Source: Pyxicephalus adspersus (lineage: Eukaryota; Chordata; Amphibia; Anura; Pyxicephalidae). From it: 64,000 nt of DNA. The position numbers and the translations under genes were made by a program. Positions 36,077 to 47,409 of this stretch are shown in pieces. The stretch lies in NCBI RefSeq assembly GCF_032062135.1, contig NC_092861.1, positions 142,918,641 through 142,982,640 of the forward strand, given 5' to 3'. The notes under the pieces were generated by a model. That model ran no database searches. It saw only the letters and a list, made by a program, of their open reading frames with translations, and was not told where the DNA came from. How positions within the stretch are numbered: position 1 is the first letter of the stretch; every line of letters starts with the position of its first letter.

Positions 36077-36396
36077 TTATTAATATTATTACACAGTATG
36101 TATATAGCATCGACATATTACGCAGCGCTGTACAAAGTCCATAGTCATGTCACTAGCTGTCCCTCAAAGGAGCTCACAATCTAATGTCCCTACCATAGTT
36201 ATATGTCATTATTACAGTCCAAGGCCATTTTGGGGGAAGCTAACTAACCTAACTGTATGTTTTTGGATTGTGGGAGGAAACCTACACAAACACGGAGAGA
36301 GAACCTGCAAACTCCATGCAGATAGTGTCCTGGCTGAGATTCGAACCCTGGCAAAGGCCAAAGTGCTAACCACTGAGCCACCATACTGCCCATGTG
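36077..36396 (-). mobile_element. tRNA-derived SINE (full length)
   Basis: Head at the right: on the minus strand GGTGGCTCAGTGGTTAGCAC holds a perfect pol III A box (TGGCTCAGTGG), and GGTTCGAATCT about 35 bp on is a B box. The body includes CTATCTGCATGGAGTTTGCA, a CATACAGTTAGGTTAGTTAG-type stretch and TTAGATTGTGAGCTCCTTTG. The 3' end CAGCGCTGCGTAATATGTC plus TAATAATATTAATAA is shared with the L2 tails here. Five more copies occur in the window. Confidence 0.8.
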
Positions 36397-37309
36397 CTGT
36401 GCAGTTGCAAAAACACATCATGGGACTTCAAGGGCCAGTTCACTCAAAAATGAAATTTAATGTGGACAGAAACAGGGAATCACTTTAGGAACACCCAAGA
36501 CAAATATCCCACCAGGGTCCACCACTTTGTCACAGCTCCAAGTTTACCATAAAACGCTCTCATTCAATCAAGTCTGAATTTGTCAATATGTTAGGTATTT
36601 TACAGCTTCTGTGTATCCCGGGGACACGTGGAGTTTGTCGTAGGATCTAACAGACAAGTGTGAAGACTATTCCTATACAAACCCCCGAAGCTCACAGCTT
36701 TCTCCAACACTTGACACATCTCACAAACAACACAAAACTCTGCAAAAAGCAAAGAAAAACATCCCGTCTCTTTGTAGAGGAAGGCTTCCTCCTGGCACAA
36801 TTCACACTGAAAGGAATGAGCATTTTAACACCAAGTACAGAAGTGCCATTCCACCTGTGCATGGAATGACAAGAGGGAAAAAAGCTTCAAGGCAGATAAT
36901 ATGGAGCCAATTTGTAGAGTAGAGGCAGAAATTGGAGATATTCTCCATTTTTGTACTCCCGTTGCAGTACCTGAGTGTATAATACAATGAAAGTGGGGAC
37001 AGGCTTTTGGCATTCACGCCATTAAAACTGTAGGAAAGGGCTGGAAAAAGCTGGAGGACCCCCAGCCAGGAAATGAGAAGATTCTATCTGTAAATTTTGA
37101 GAAGCCCAAAGTGTGCAGAGAATTCAAAGTAGGCAATGTCTGTCCAGGAGAGAAGCCGGTACCACTGTGCAAAACCGAAGGTAAGGCTGAAGGGCAGATT
37201 TACATTTTTAACACTATTTCAAAAAGGTAGGAAAAAGTCAGAATGGCCACAACCATACAGCAAAATTGTATAAAATAATAGAGAAAGCAAAAGAGGTCAT
37301 CTCTAGTGA

Positions 37310-38275
37310 TATTTAAAAATATGCCAAATCCCACAAAACAAACCTGTAAGTTTCCACATGCAACAAGAGGACTTAAACAGCACATACAAATGAATTATAT
37401 CACATACATAGCTAGGAGCAATTTAAAGCTACCTAAACACATAATTTTCACTTTACATAAAAGGGTAGAAATCCCAAGAAAACAAAAAGGGGGCAGCACT
37501 GCCCCCTAATGAATTTGTTTTGGGTGATGTTTGAATTTGCTTTCTCTAAGTAGTATAAATAATTTTACAGAAACATTCCATAAAAATGTTTAAAACACAA
37601 GCAAAATATGTCATTAGTGAATAATTCATTCTTCACTCGACGCGTTTCGTGCATCCAGTTAACTTCTTCAGGAGGGAAATTTGAAGATTTCAGGAAACAA
37701 TCAACCTCATGGGTATATGATCCCCTCAACAACAATGGCAATGGAGGTCAAGTACCAAAGGCCGATCTTTCCAAAAATGGGCAAATGTACCAAATTTCAC
37801 TGATGATGAACCGTACCCCTCCAACTGCTCAGACTTATCAGGTGAGTTTACTCACCGGCGGTTCGTCATCAGTGAAATTTGGTACATTTGGCCATTGATG
37901 GAAAGATCGGCTCTTACAAACAGAGTGGAACTTGCCCGGCCTTTATTACTTGACCTCCATTGCCATTGTTGTTGAGGGAATCATTTACCCATAAGGTTGA
38001 TTGTTTCCTGAAATGTTCAAATGTTCCTCCTAAAGAAGTGAACTAGATCCACGAAACGCGTTGAGGGAATAATGAAATCACTATCGGCATTTTGCTTGTG
38101 TATTAAATATCTTTATGAAATGTTTTTGTAAAGTTATTTATAATAAAAAAAGCGATGATACTCTTATTGCTCTTAGCTATGTATGTGATATCATTTATTT
38201 GTATGTGCCGTTAAAGTCCCGTTGTTGCTTGTGGAAACTTACAGATTTGTATAAAATAAAGCAATGATAAGTTTT
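37310..38275. mobile_element. foldback element with very long inverted repeats
   Basis: Left arm about 37320-37830 and right arm about 37862-38270 are imperfect inverse copies. Matching pairs include CTGTAAGTTTCCACATGC with its inverse near 38233, and the CACATACATAGCTA word near 37400 with its inverse near 38175. The centre pairs CAAATTTCACTGATGATGAA with its inverse near 37870. Each arm carries a GAAACGCGT motif (37636-37650 and 38052-38066). No transposase is present. Confidence 0.8.
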
Positions 38276-39277
38276 CCTATCAGGGCCAATACTACCTTCT
38301 CGCTCTTTATAATTGACTATCTGACCTACAATGCATTCCACGGAGTCCAGAGATGAGGGGAACCGTTCCTTGACAATAAAGAAGAGGGGCCACAGAAACT
38401 ATTTAGTGCCTTGGCCTTTAGGAATGTAACATAGAAGAAAAAAAAAATCCAACTCATTCTCTTCTTTGTACGACCCTATTCATGACGTCCCATTGTCTGC
38501 TGCAAAGGGCAACATAGTTGGTGCCCTAAATTGTAGGGTTAGTGGTGCGCTCCGTGTAGAGATCGGGGACATTTACACAAGATCCATTCAAACAGAGGTT
38601 CCCTGTGCCTTTTTTCAGATGTACAATGCTATTAATGCGTGTTTACTTTGAGCCTGGATTAGGCAAACTGGGACCATTAACTACAAGTCCCAGCATGCAC
38701 TTGGGGCTATCAAAGGCTTTCACACAACAGTTCCTTACACAGCTATAACCAGTATGATCTTTTGCTGTTTGTGTACAATCAAAGCATGGAACGGAGGTCC
38801 AGTTTGGGACTGAAAAACAACCCCACCCCCATCTCCGTAACATAGGGGCAGATGATCTGTAGTCCACAGAAGGAACAGCAGCGGACACAAAGCACCCAGG
38901 CAATTATCAGCTCACAATACTTCTGGAGAGAATGAACAAGGATTTATAAGCACTTATCAAACAAACAGATATAATAAAATGCTTTTATTTGTGATCAGAT
39001 TGATTTCACGCACTGCACAATGCAAAGGCTTATTGATACTTGGCATTTTCTGACATACGGACTGATGTGTCCTTTCACTTTCAACAGGTTCTGCATGCAT
39101 GTTCACTTGCCAAATAGTGCAAAATACAAAGTTATAGAATATACTAGTCATTCCTCACAAGAGTTCTTCCAGGGGTAATTAGGGGCTCCATAAGCAGGTG
39201 ACTCCTCTTCCACTGAGGGCCAATCTGAGAGAACATATCAATGACTGCCCACCAATCAAAAGGTACATTCTTTTTAT

Positions 39278-39621
39278 GGGCAGCACGGTGGCTCAGTGGT
39301 TGGCTTTGTGGCCTTTGCAGCGTTATGTCCCAAATTCAAATCCAGGCACTATCTGCATGGAGTTTGCAGGTTCTCCCTGTGTTTGCATGGGTTTCCTCCG
39401 GGTACTCTGGTTTCCTTCCACATTTCAAAACCATGCAGTTACGTTAATTGGTTCCCCCAAAAAATTGACGGTAAATGGTATTACTGACATATGACTATGG
39501 TAGGAGCATTGGATTGTGAGGCTCTTTGAGGGACAGCTAGTGACAGGACTATGGACTTTATACACCACTGCGTAATATGTCAGCACTATATCAATACTCT
39601 GTAATATTATTATTAATATTA
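39278..39621 (+). mobile_element. tRNA-derived SINE
   Basis: Starts GGGCAGCACGGTGGCTCAGT (A box intact); the B box is degraded to AATTCAAATCC. Ends GCGTAATATGTCAGCACTAT plus TATTATTATTAATATT. Confidence 0.8.
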
Positions 39622-39624
39622 GAC

Positions 39625-40640
39625 CCCCAAAGAGGGAAGGTCTCACACTGACCACGAGAATAAGGTGAACATTTCTTCTACTGACCCCAGACGAAAAGTT
39701 TTCACACTGACCACCAATCTAAGAGAGAACAATTCTGAATGACCACCAATCAAAGATGAAAGCTCTTCAAAAGGCCATCAATTAAAGAGAGTTCTCCTAC
39801 TGACCACCAAGCAAAGGGGAGCACTTCTCACACTAACCACCAATAAGAGAGCACTTCTCCCACTAGCCACCAATAAGGGAGCACTTCTCCCACTAGCCAC
39901 CAATAAGGGAGCACTTCTCCCACTAGCCACCAATAAGGGAGCACTTCTCCCACTAGCCACCAATAAGAGAGCACTTCTCCCATTAGCCACCAATAAGAGA
40001 GCACTTCCCTCACTAGCCACCAAAAAAGGAGGAAATGTTTCACACTGACCACCAATCCAAGGGAGAACATCTTCAGACCACTAATCAAAGAGGTATCTTT
40101 GGATTGACCATCAATGAAAGAGAGAAGTTTAACTGACCACCAATCTAATGAGTACACTTCTCCTGCTGACCATAAATGTAAGGTTAACACTTCTCCCAAT
40201 AACCACTAATTGAAGAGGGAAGTTTTCACCCTGACCACCAACCTGAGGCCCTAATTTATTAAAGTTCTCCAAGGCTTGAGAGAATACACTTTCATCAGTG
40301 AAGCTGGGTAATCTAGCAAACCTGGAATGGATTTCCTAAAAGTCATTAGCAAATGTTTTTAATCCTGGACCAGATCTATTCCAGATTTGTTGGATCACTC
40401 AGCTTCACTGATGAAAAGTGAATTCTCTCAAGCCTTGGAGAACTTTAATAAATCAGGGTCTAGGAGAATGTTTCCTATGGACCACCAATTCAAGAGGGAA
40501 GTTCTCTGATTGACTACCAAATAAATTTGGAAGTTCTCCCACTGGTCACCAATCTCAGGGGAGCATGGTCACATTGGCCATCAGTCTATGAGGGCACTTC
40601 TCCCACTGACCACCAATCTAAGATGTATTTCTCCATCATT
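39625..40640. repeat. degenerate ~30-bp minisatellite field
   Basis: Diverged units on the theme CACTGACCACCAATCTAAG plus AGGGAACACTTCTC run through about 1 kb, interrupted by a MITE (40256-40460). A near-perfect core at 39830-40020 has unit GGGAGCACTTCTCCCACT plus AGCCACCAATAA, 30 bp, six to seven copies. Open frames here (e.g. repeated LLVASGRSA) are artefacts. Confidence 0.85.
40256..40460 (+). mobile_element. foldback MITE, GGCCTGATTTATTAAAGCTC family
   Basis: AGGCCCTAATTTATTAAAGT to GAACTTTAATAAATCAGGG; inserted into the minisatellite field, which continues on both sides. Confidence 0.85.
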
Positions 40641-40687
40641 TTCTTTATTTCTATAATATTTCACAATAACATTCATTAAACCACATT

Positions 40688-40714
40688 ATATCTATCTATC
40701 TATCTATCTATCTA
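40688..40714. repeat. (TATC)n microsatellite
   Basis: About six to seven TATC units. Confidence 0.95.
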
Positions 40715-41207
40715 ACACTGAAATCTCAAGCAGCACTTAAGGAGAGATGATCAGCCACCCAGCACGGGATACAGGAGGAGGGGGCAGGGAGGGCTCACCA
40801 ACTAATGGAAATCTCTGTACTCAAATGTGCTAATCTGACATTGCCATTACTGAGGGCTGGGTGACCCGGGGTCATAACCTTAAAAAGGTCAACACCATCT
40901 AAGCTGATATTTCAGTTGGGAGCGGTCATCTGGGTGTTTAATCATTCACCGGCACCCTAGCAGCAGTCTGGCCTCTCCTTGTACAAGCCATATGGAAAGG
41001 ATTGAAGAATTCAGCTTTATCATACATTACACTGAATCCATTGACAAAGCCAGATATCATTATCTGAATTTGTAATTGCCATGGCAGGTGGGAGGAATAA
41101 GAGAAATCTGGTTGGAGACTCTGTTGGCTTTTACAAGGAAATGAGAACAAAAAAAGCCTTTGTGGGAGAGTCAAGAAATATTTCCATTACCATAGAAGAA
41201 GCTCTTC

Positions 41208-41350
41208 TGGGCAGGATCCTCTCCTCCTCCTGTGTCAGTCTGTATCTGTCATTTGCAACCCCTATTTAATGTACAGCGCTGTGTAATATGTTGGCGCAAT
41301 ATAGATAAGTATTGTTTATTATTATTATTAATAATAATAATAATATTAGA
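41208..41350 (+). mobile_element. L2-clade LINE 3' tail
   Basis: GGGCAGGATCCTCTCCTCCT to TTTATTATTATTATTAATAA. It is followed by a non-LINE segment (41350-41520) that also follows the L2 tail at 48388. Confidence 0.8.
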
Positions 41351-41514
41351 ATAACTCTTACAGAAGGCACTGTGCATGTACATCCTCCCCAACAACCCAA
41401 CGTGTTTCATGATAAACTGATCAAGCGATGTATTCAGATCTCCGGTCTGTAAAAAGTTTTAATAAAGACCAATTGGCCCATATTTGGTACATACTGAATT
41501 GCGAAAATTCCATA

Positions 41515-42190
41515 GAGCAGTGGTTGCTAACCAATCGAGCACTGGTGATCCGGTGGAAAATTTTGGTGGTCCACAGAAATATTAGGACATTATTTACATT
41601 AACAGGAAAACAAAAATAAGTATAATAAATTCTTTTATGCTGAATTACAATTTTCGCCTTTATATTGCACTAAATTCACGAACTGTACTATAGACGGAAA
41701 AACAAGGGAGGCGCAGCGTGACGCAGTGTAGTATTAAGTTATATGAGGTAACCGTTGCCGAGCCGTACGCTTCAGTTTTGTTTCCACCATTACAACAGTC
41801 ACCCCGCTCTGCCAATACCGATTCTCATCAGATTGTTTTATTTTATTTGTTTATTTCTCAGATCCTCTTTTAGGTAAGTATGACCTTAGCTGTGTATTTT
41901 CTATAACTGTTATATTTAATGGCATCAAATAGTTTGACTTTGATAACTATCATTTCTTGTTTGGTCTTAGAATGAAATAAACCCGTAATGAGTGAGAAAA
42001 GCAAACTAATATTTTACATTTCTTTATTAATACCAAAGATAATACAACTAATGATAATAGTAACAATAGTAATACTTCACTTAACCGTGAGCTGATCAAT
42101 GAATCAGAGCCGCCACAGTCCTTGTCAGCACCATTAGGAAGATCATTATTTTACAAATGTATTTATCTTTTTAAATAATTCATATTATTG
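41515..42190 (+). mobile_element. hAT-like element remnant with a coding fossil
   Basis: Begins with a hAT-type terminus (CAGTGGTTGCTAACCAATCG). Near 41989 an ATG opens MSEKSKL. After a frameshift the readable segment is TKDNTTNDNSNNSNTSLNRE then LINESEPPQSLSAPLG. The same peptide is on the minus strand at 49010-49190 (TSLNRELINESEPPQSLSAP). It may come from the N-terminal part of a hAT transposase or captured gene; I do not recognise the protein. Confidence 0.45.
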
Positions 42191-42433
42191 GCCCAGGGGA
42201 TTTAAAATGATGAATTTAGTGGAGGTTGGCGATGGCTGCCATAGAGATACGTTGTCGCTGCTCCATGTATTAGTGCGGATTGTCCAATCAATACTGAACA
42301 GCTGTACATGGATAAGCCATCACAATGGCAAGCCGCCTCTAAAGCTCCATGTGCACAGTTCTAGCATGAAACACTTATCTATGATTGGCTCGGGTGAAAA
42401 TCCAATGTTAGTACAGGTGTCCCCACAGCCTGA

Positions 42434-42757
42434 GGATTTGCTGTGTTGAATTGACTAACGATCCGCATTGTTATACCATAATATAACAATGCAGCAGGGA
42501 GCACTGGAGTCCTCCAACATCCTCTCCATGTGGTTTAATCGGCTCAGTGCTGATATCGGACGTGTGTAGAGCGCTCATTATCCATAGTCTGTCCTGGTGG
42601 ATCCACAAATGACAAATGACCATGATGAAATTGAAGGGAGGCGAGCACAGCGGGATGTCGCTGTGTCGTTTTCCCCTCTCCATAGAATGGTGCTGTATGT
42701 ACAGCGCTCATTTGTGCATCAACCACAATTATTGCACGTGTGTATCCAGCCTAGGAA
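42434..42757 (-). mobile_element. GTACACACG-ended DNA transposon remnant
   Basis: The right end, inverted, is TAGGCTGGATACACACGTGC, followed by AATAATTGTGG. The interior shares GCTGTACATACAGCACCATT (inverted) and CATTTGTGGATCCACCAGGA with 51421-51673 and 63675-63987. The left limit is uncertain. Confidence 0.55.
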
Positions 42758-42999
42758 TTAGCCAATCAGGTGATTATGGAGGGGATGTCGAAAGGAAGAG
42801 GGGTCTGTATTCCTAATAAATGATCGAAGTGGGCTGGGCTGAGACCGCATTGTCCTGTGCTCAAGGAAAGGTTGCAGAGATGGGAAAAGGGTTCAAGAGA
42901 AATGAGGAGGGAGAACAGATAGGTAGGGGGTTTCTATTAAACATATGTCCCATGTATATTATTTTTATGTTGGACTGTCACACCTTTGTGTCCATGTGG

Positions 43000-43131
43000 T
43001 TATTATCATTATAACAGTATTAATATAGCGCCAACATATTACACAGCGCTGTACAATAAATAGGGGTTGCACATGACAAACAGACAGTGACACAGGAGGA
43101 GGAGATGACCCTGCCCCGAAGAGCTTACAGG
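43000..43131 (-). mobile_element. L2-clade LINE 3' tail
   Basis: TATAGCGCCAACATATTACA to CCCGAAGAGCTTACAG. Confidence 0.8.
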
Positions 43132-43299
43132 ACAGTGTATTGATCAGGGTTAGCTGTTCCTTGGATGATCACCGGCTGGTAGAGAACGGCGGCATGTCCC
43201 ACCGCTCCGGCATCATATGATCACAACAGATGGATGGCACAGCTTCTGCCATTTCACCAGCAGCCAATGTGTGTGCAAAACAAGTTTAAAATGAATCTG

Positions 43300-43622
43300 C
43301 AGTTCTATCCAAGACTTTCCTAGAGCTGCCCCGATTCCTTGGAATGGTCTCCTCGTCCTATTCGCTTTGCTCCTACTTTCTGCTCAAAAGAGCCCTAAAA
43401 CCCAACGCTTCAACCTCACCCACCCGTCTTCTGTCTCCTAAACCTCACTACTCCCCACCATTCCATATCCCCCCTCCTATTGTGTGATACTTCCCCGTCC
43501 TCTTAGATTGTAAGTTCTTCGGGGCAGAGTCCTCTCCTCCTCCTGTGTCACTGGCTGTATCTGTCTGTCATTTGCAACCCCTATTTAATGTACAGCGCTG
43601 CGTTATATGTTGGTGCTATAAA
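43300..43622 (+). pseudogene. L2-clade LINE 3' end
   Basis: Starts in the RT C-terminal extension (CCAAGACTTTCCTAGAGCTG, matching the region near 15860) and runs through a pyrimidine-rich 3' UTR to AGATTGTAAGTTCTTCGGGG and the CGCTGCGTTATATGTTGGTG tail. Confidence 0.75.
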
Positions 43623-43699
43623 AAACCTGCTAAGCAGGAAATTTTGAACTTTTTGGAAGGAAGAATAAATCCGGGAGAATCCAGCGTCACCAGGCCAGG

Positions 43700-44130
43700 G
43701 AAGTCTGCACGTATATAAGGCGAGAGGTGAAAGCGCAGCGACAGGGGTGAGCATGTTAGAACCAGATGTGTCGGAGGATCGGCCAGTGCAGACATGAAGC
43801 TAACAAAGGACGAGTCGTCTTCCCAGCGGTGGGCGGGTGCTGGGCTGGCAGTGTAAACACAAGCGGCGTACAGAGGAGCAGGCGATGGCATGTCGCGGCA
43901 CGGCGATGAGCGACCGCCTCATCCTACAAAATGCCAGCCGATCCCACAGAATCACATTATGTCTTCCAGCCGAGGACGGTATAACTCATGCAGATATAAG
44001 GGCAGGCGGCATTTTTCAGAATTGTTTTTCCATGCATCATGCTGCGCTGCATTACCTTTGCGCATTAGGTTGCTGCAGCATGAAGATGCGTCAGAGCTGC
44101 GTTGCCCATAAGGGGAATTGAGATGCGTCA
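43700..44130. other. CpG-richer segment in intron 1, unassigned
   Basis: 43700-43930 has many CpGs for this window and a TATATAAGG word at 43712 on the plus strand; 43930-44130 is likely repeat-derived. It is inside intron 1, 3.5 kb from exon 1. It could be an alternative promoter, an enhancer or a young repeat; nothing here decides. Confidence 0.25.
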
Positions 44131-44943
44131 AGGTTAACCTGCGCTTTAACACAAAACTACATCTCACTGCATTACCTCTCCCAAAAATCACATCACTTCC
44201 CCTGACATTGCCCTTATCGTTTTTCTTTCTCTCTAGAAGGCCAGCACCATCTTTATTCTGGCATCACCCAGTGTCACTATCTACCTTTTGGACTGAGTTG
44301 TCGCCCCATAAAAATGTTGGAGTCTCTGCAGTTCTTGGCTGCAGCGATCACAGATCAGCCCCTACTGCAGCCAATCACTGCCACAGCCAATGGGGACATA
44401 CAGAGCTGGTATTAAAAGGCATAATATTTGAACAGAAAGTGAGTGCTCGAGTAATAGTATTACTAACCAATGACATGAATTGATACAGCGCAACAGTCCA
44501 AGGGGCCCTAAAGGGGCCACAAGCATAGGACCCCTGAGTCTGGTTGTAGTGGTGCAGGACTCATCATAACAATCCAGACAGGGGCAAGCATAGGAAGGTG
44601 CAAGGTGTGCCACTGCATGAGGGCCCCGGACCCTCATTAACCAACAGGGGCCCCAAGTCAGTTCTGCACAGGTGCGCCGTCTGTCACCAAATCCAGAGAT
44701 AACCTTAACACTCTGACTGTCAGTGCTAAATAGTCGGCAGGGGAATTTTGGGACTTTGTGTTTGCTTAATGCAGAGAGAGGATTAGCTGGCAGTTTTTAC
44801 AAAACATCTTCACAATACAAACCAAGCAGCTGGAAAAATCATTAAAACATGCAAAAAGTAATAAAAGAATCTACAAGAAGGCGCATTTACCATGCATGCA
44901 TGTCAGGCACCACATTGTACAACGCACACCTATATGGGTGCTC

Positions 44944-45250
44944 TAATAATATTATTATTAAACAGTATTTTTATAGCGCCATCATATTACGCAGCGCTGT
45001 ACAAAGTCCATAGTCATGTCATAGCTGTCCATCAAAGGAGCTCACAATTTAATGTTCCTATCTTAGTCAGGTGTCATTATTACAGTCTAAGGGCAATTTG
45101 GGGGTTAGCCAATTACCCTAACTGCATGTTTTTGGAATGTCAGAGGAAACCTACGCTAACACGAGAAAAACATGCAAACTCCATGCAGATAGTGTCCTGG
45201 CTGAGATCTAAAATGTCAGAGTGCTAACCACTGAGCCACCGTGCTGCCCA
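44944..45250 (-). mobile_element. tRNA-derived SINE
   Basis: Minus strand begins GGGCAGCACGGTGGCTCAGT. The B box region is lost. The tail (CAGCGCTGCGTAATATGATG) ends in TAATAATAATATTATT. Confidence 0.8.
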
Positions 45251-45860
45251 CTAAAAGGTGATCGTAACCATATACCACACTTGTATTCTGTTAGTGATAC
45301 ATTTTTATTTGTACCAATGGTTACATTTCCAAGACCAACTTTCAGGGGCCCCTTCAATACTGATTGGATGGAGAAGTGGCATGCCATAGGCTGGTCCTGG
45401 AAATGTATCCCCTGGTGCAAATATGAAACATTAAGAATGCAACTGTGATACAGAAAGGACAGAAATCCATTCCCCCAACAGATCTCATGGAGAAACACGT
45501 AACCAATGAAACCCAGACAACGTCTCATAGAAGTTCTGCCTGTTGTCACCATTTCACTGCCAAATGGATTCCCACAATCATCAGTAAACTTGCTCATACA
45601 TTTGTATCTTGAATCTAGCCACATGTCACAACTTCCAGTACAATCAATCACAAGCAGATTGCTGAAAGCGAGGTGGCCAGCGTCCCCTCCCCATCACACA
45701 CCAATTAACAGATCTGACACAAGTTACTGATAAAGATAGCAATAAAAAAAAAACAGCAGCAGTTTGCTCAACTTCATTATCTCGTCACAATCCTATCACT
45801 GCGACCAATGGGAACCATTATTGCCGAGATTGATATCCATCTGATGGAGAAGTTCTCATT

Positions 45861-46162
45861 GAGGTGGCTCAGTGGTTAGCATGCTGGCCTTTGCAGTGCT
45901 GGGTCCCAGGTTGGAATCTTAGCCAGGACACTATCTGCATGGAGTTTGCAGCTTCTCCCCGTGTCAGTTTTCTCCCACATTCCTAAAACATGCAGTTAGG
46001 TTAATGGGCACCCCCTCAAAATTGACCTTTGACTGTAATAAAGGTATATGACCATGGTAGGGATATTGGATTGTGAGCTCCTTTGAGAGACAGCTAGTGA
46101 CATGACTATGGACTTTGTACCACGCTGCATAATATGTCAGCACTATATACTGTATAATATAA
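45861..46162 (+). mobile_element. tRNA-derived SINE
   Basis: GAGGTGGCTCAGTGGTTAGC (A box) and GGTTGGAATCT (B box, one change). Ends GCATAATATGTCAGCACTAT. Confidence 0.8.
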
Positions 46163-46507
46163 TGTGTATGTCCAGCATAAGGCCATTTGTCTGGATAGCC
46201 ATTGTCCCCGAGCCATTGTCGTCACCTGAATGGGAAGTTCAATCCTCCAATGAGAACACCTGTCTATATAAATTTCCCCTGACATTGAGATATTTTCTTA
46301 CTTCCTGCCGCTTCTCTAAGACAGGAAGTGATCGTACATTCACTCTCTACGCACCGCCTAGCAATCCCATCAGCAGGTGCGTGACTGTGGACAATTTTAG
46401 TTAATGTGATCACTTCCAAAAATAACATTTTACTTAAAATCTCTGACCAATCGTACAACACGACTATGATCCAGCAACTGAAATCAAAGCAAGGCGTTCT
46501 AAAGTGG

Positions 46508-46632
46508 ATATTGATATTAAACAGGATTTATATAGCGCCAACATATTACACAGCGCTGTACATTAAATAGGGGCTGCAAATGACAGACACAGGAGGAGGA
46601 GAGGACCCTGACCCCAAGAGCTTACAATCTAA
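46508..46632 (-). mobile_element. L2-clade LINE 3' tail
   Basis: TTATATAGCGCCAACATATT to AAGAGCTTACAATCTAAC. Confidence 0.8.
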
Positions 46633-46744
46633 CAGATCAGATCACTGGCATTTTATATTGATAGCGGTCAGTGGGAAATTTTTTGCCATCCGTGTGGCGG
46701 TCATTAGCGGTCAATGGGAGACTTTTTGCATTACCCCAGATCGC

Positions 46745-47362
46745 TGCTTTTGAGGAACTTGCAGGAGGTTCATGCAGAATAAATGTTGCATTGTATATAT
46801 TTGTATGCATTGTATAGTTTTTGTATTTATTTGTATGCATTGCATAGTTGTGTATACATTTAAATGCATTGTATATGTATTGTAAAGTTTTGTATATATT
46901 GTATATATATTTGTATGCATTGTATATATATATATATTGTATAATTTTGTACATATGTGTATGCATTGTATATATTTGTATAGTTTTTATGTTTTTATGC
47001 ATTGTATAGTTTTGTACATATGTGTATGCATTGTATATATTTGTATATATGTGTATGCACTGTATATATTGTATAGTTTTGTATATATTGTATGCATTGT
47101 ATAGTTTTGTATTTATTGTATAGTTTCGTACACATGTGTATGCATTGTATATATTTGTATAGTTTTTATATATGTTTGTATGCATTGCATATATTGTATA
47201 GTTTTGTATATATTGTATAGTTTTGTACAGATGTGTATACATTGTATATATTGTATAGTTTTGTACATATGTGTATGCATTGTATATATTGTATATATTT
47301 GTAAAGTTTTTATATGTTTGTATGCATTGTATAGTTTTGTATAGTTTTGTACACATTTGTAG
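46745..47362. repeat. TA-rich degenerate tandem repeat next to exon 1
   Basis: About 600 bp of permuted TTGTATAGTTTTGTATATAT and TTGTATGCATTGTATATATT words with variable spacing. It starts about 50 bp inside intron 1. The 267-codon minus-strand open frame across it (IYNAYTYVQNYT-type repeats) begins with exon 1 sequence, ignores the splice donor and is not a gene. Confidence 0.9.
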
Positions 47363-47409
47363 AAGCATGAGCTGAGATCTGTGACATGAGAAGCCAGCAA
47401 TGTGCTTAC

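Larger units (their letters stand above)
26962..47409 (-). other. ptpn14: ptpn14 intron 1 (within the 5' UTR)
   Basis: 20.4 kb from donor 47409 to acceptor 26962. Very repeat-rich; the elements are listed singly. 27400-29750 and 38280-39270 show nothing I can name apart from homopolymers. 33060-33390, 34380-34880 and 36400-37310 are also blank. Confidence 0.6.

Noticed and set aside
39830..40020. CRISPR-like regular repeat
   Set aside because: The 30-bp units are directly adjacent with no unique spacers; it is a minisatellite in a vertebrate genome.
39778..40199. Open frames with repeated LLVASGRSA and WWLVGEVL peptides
   Set aside because: They are translations of the 30-bp minisatellite.
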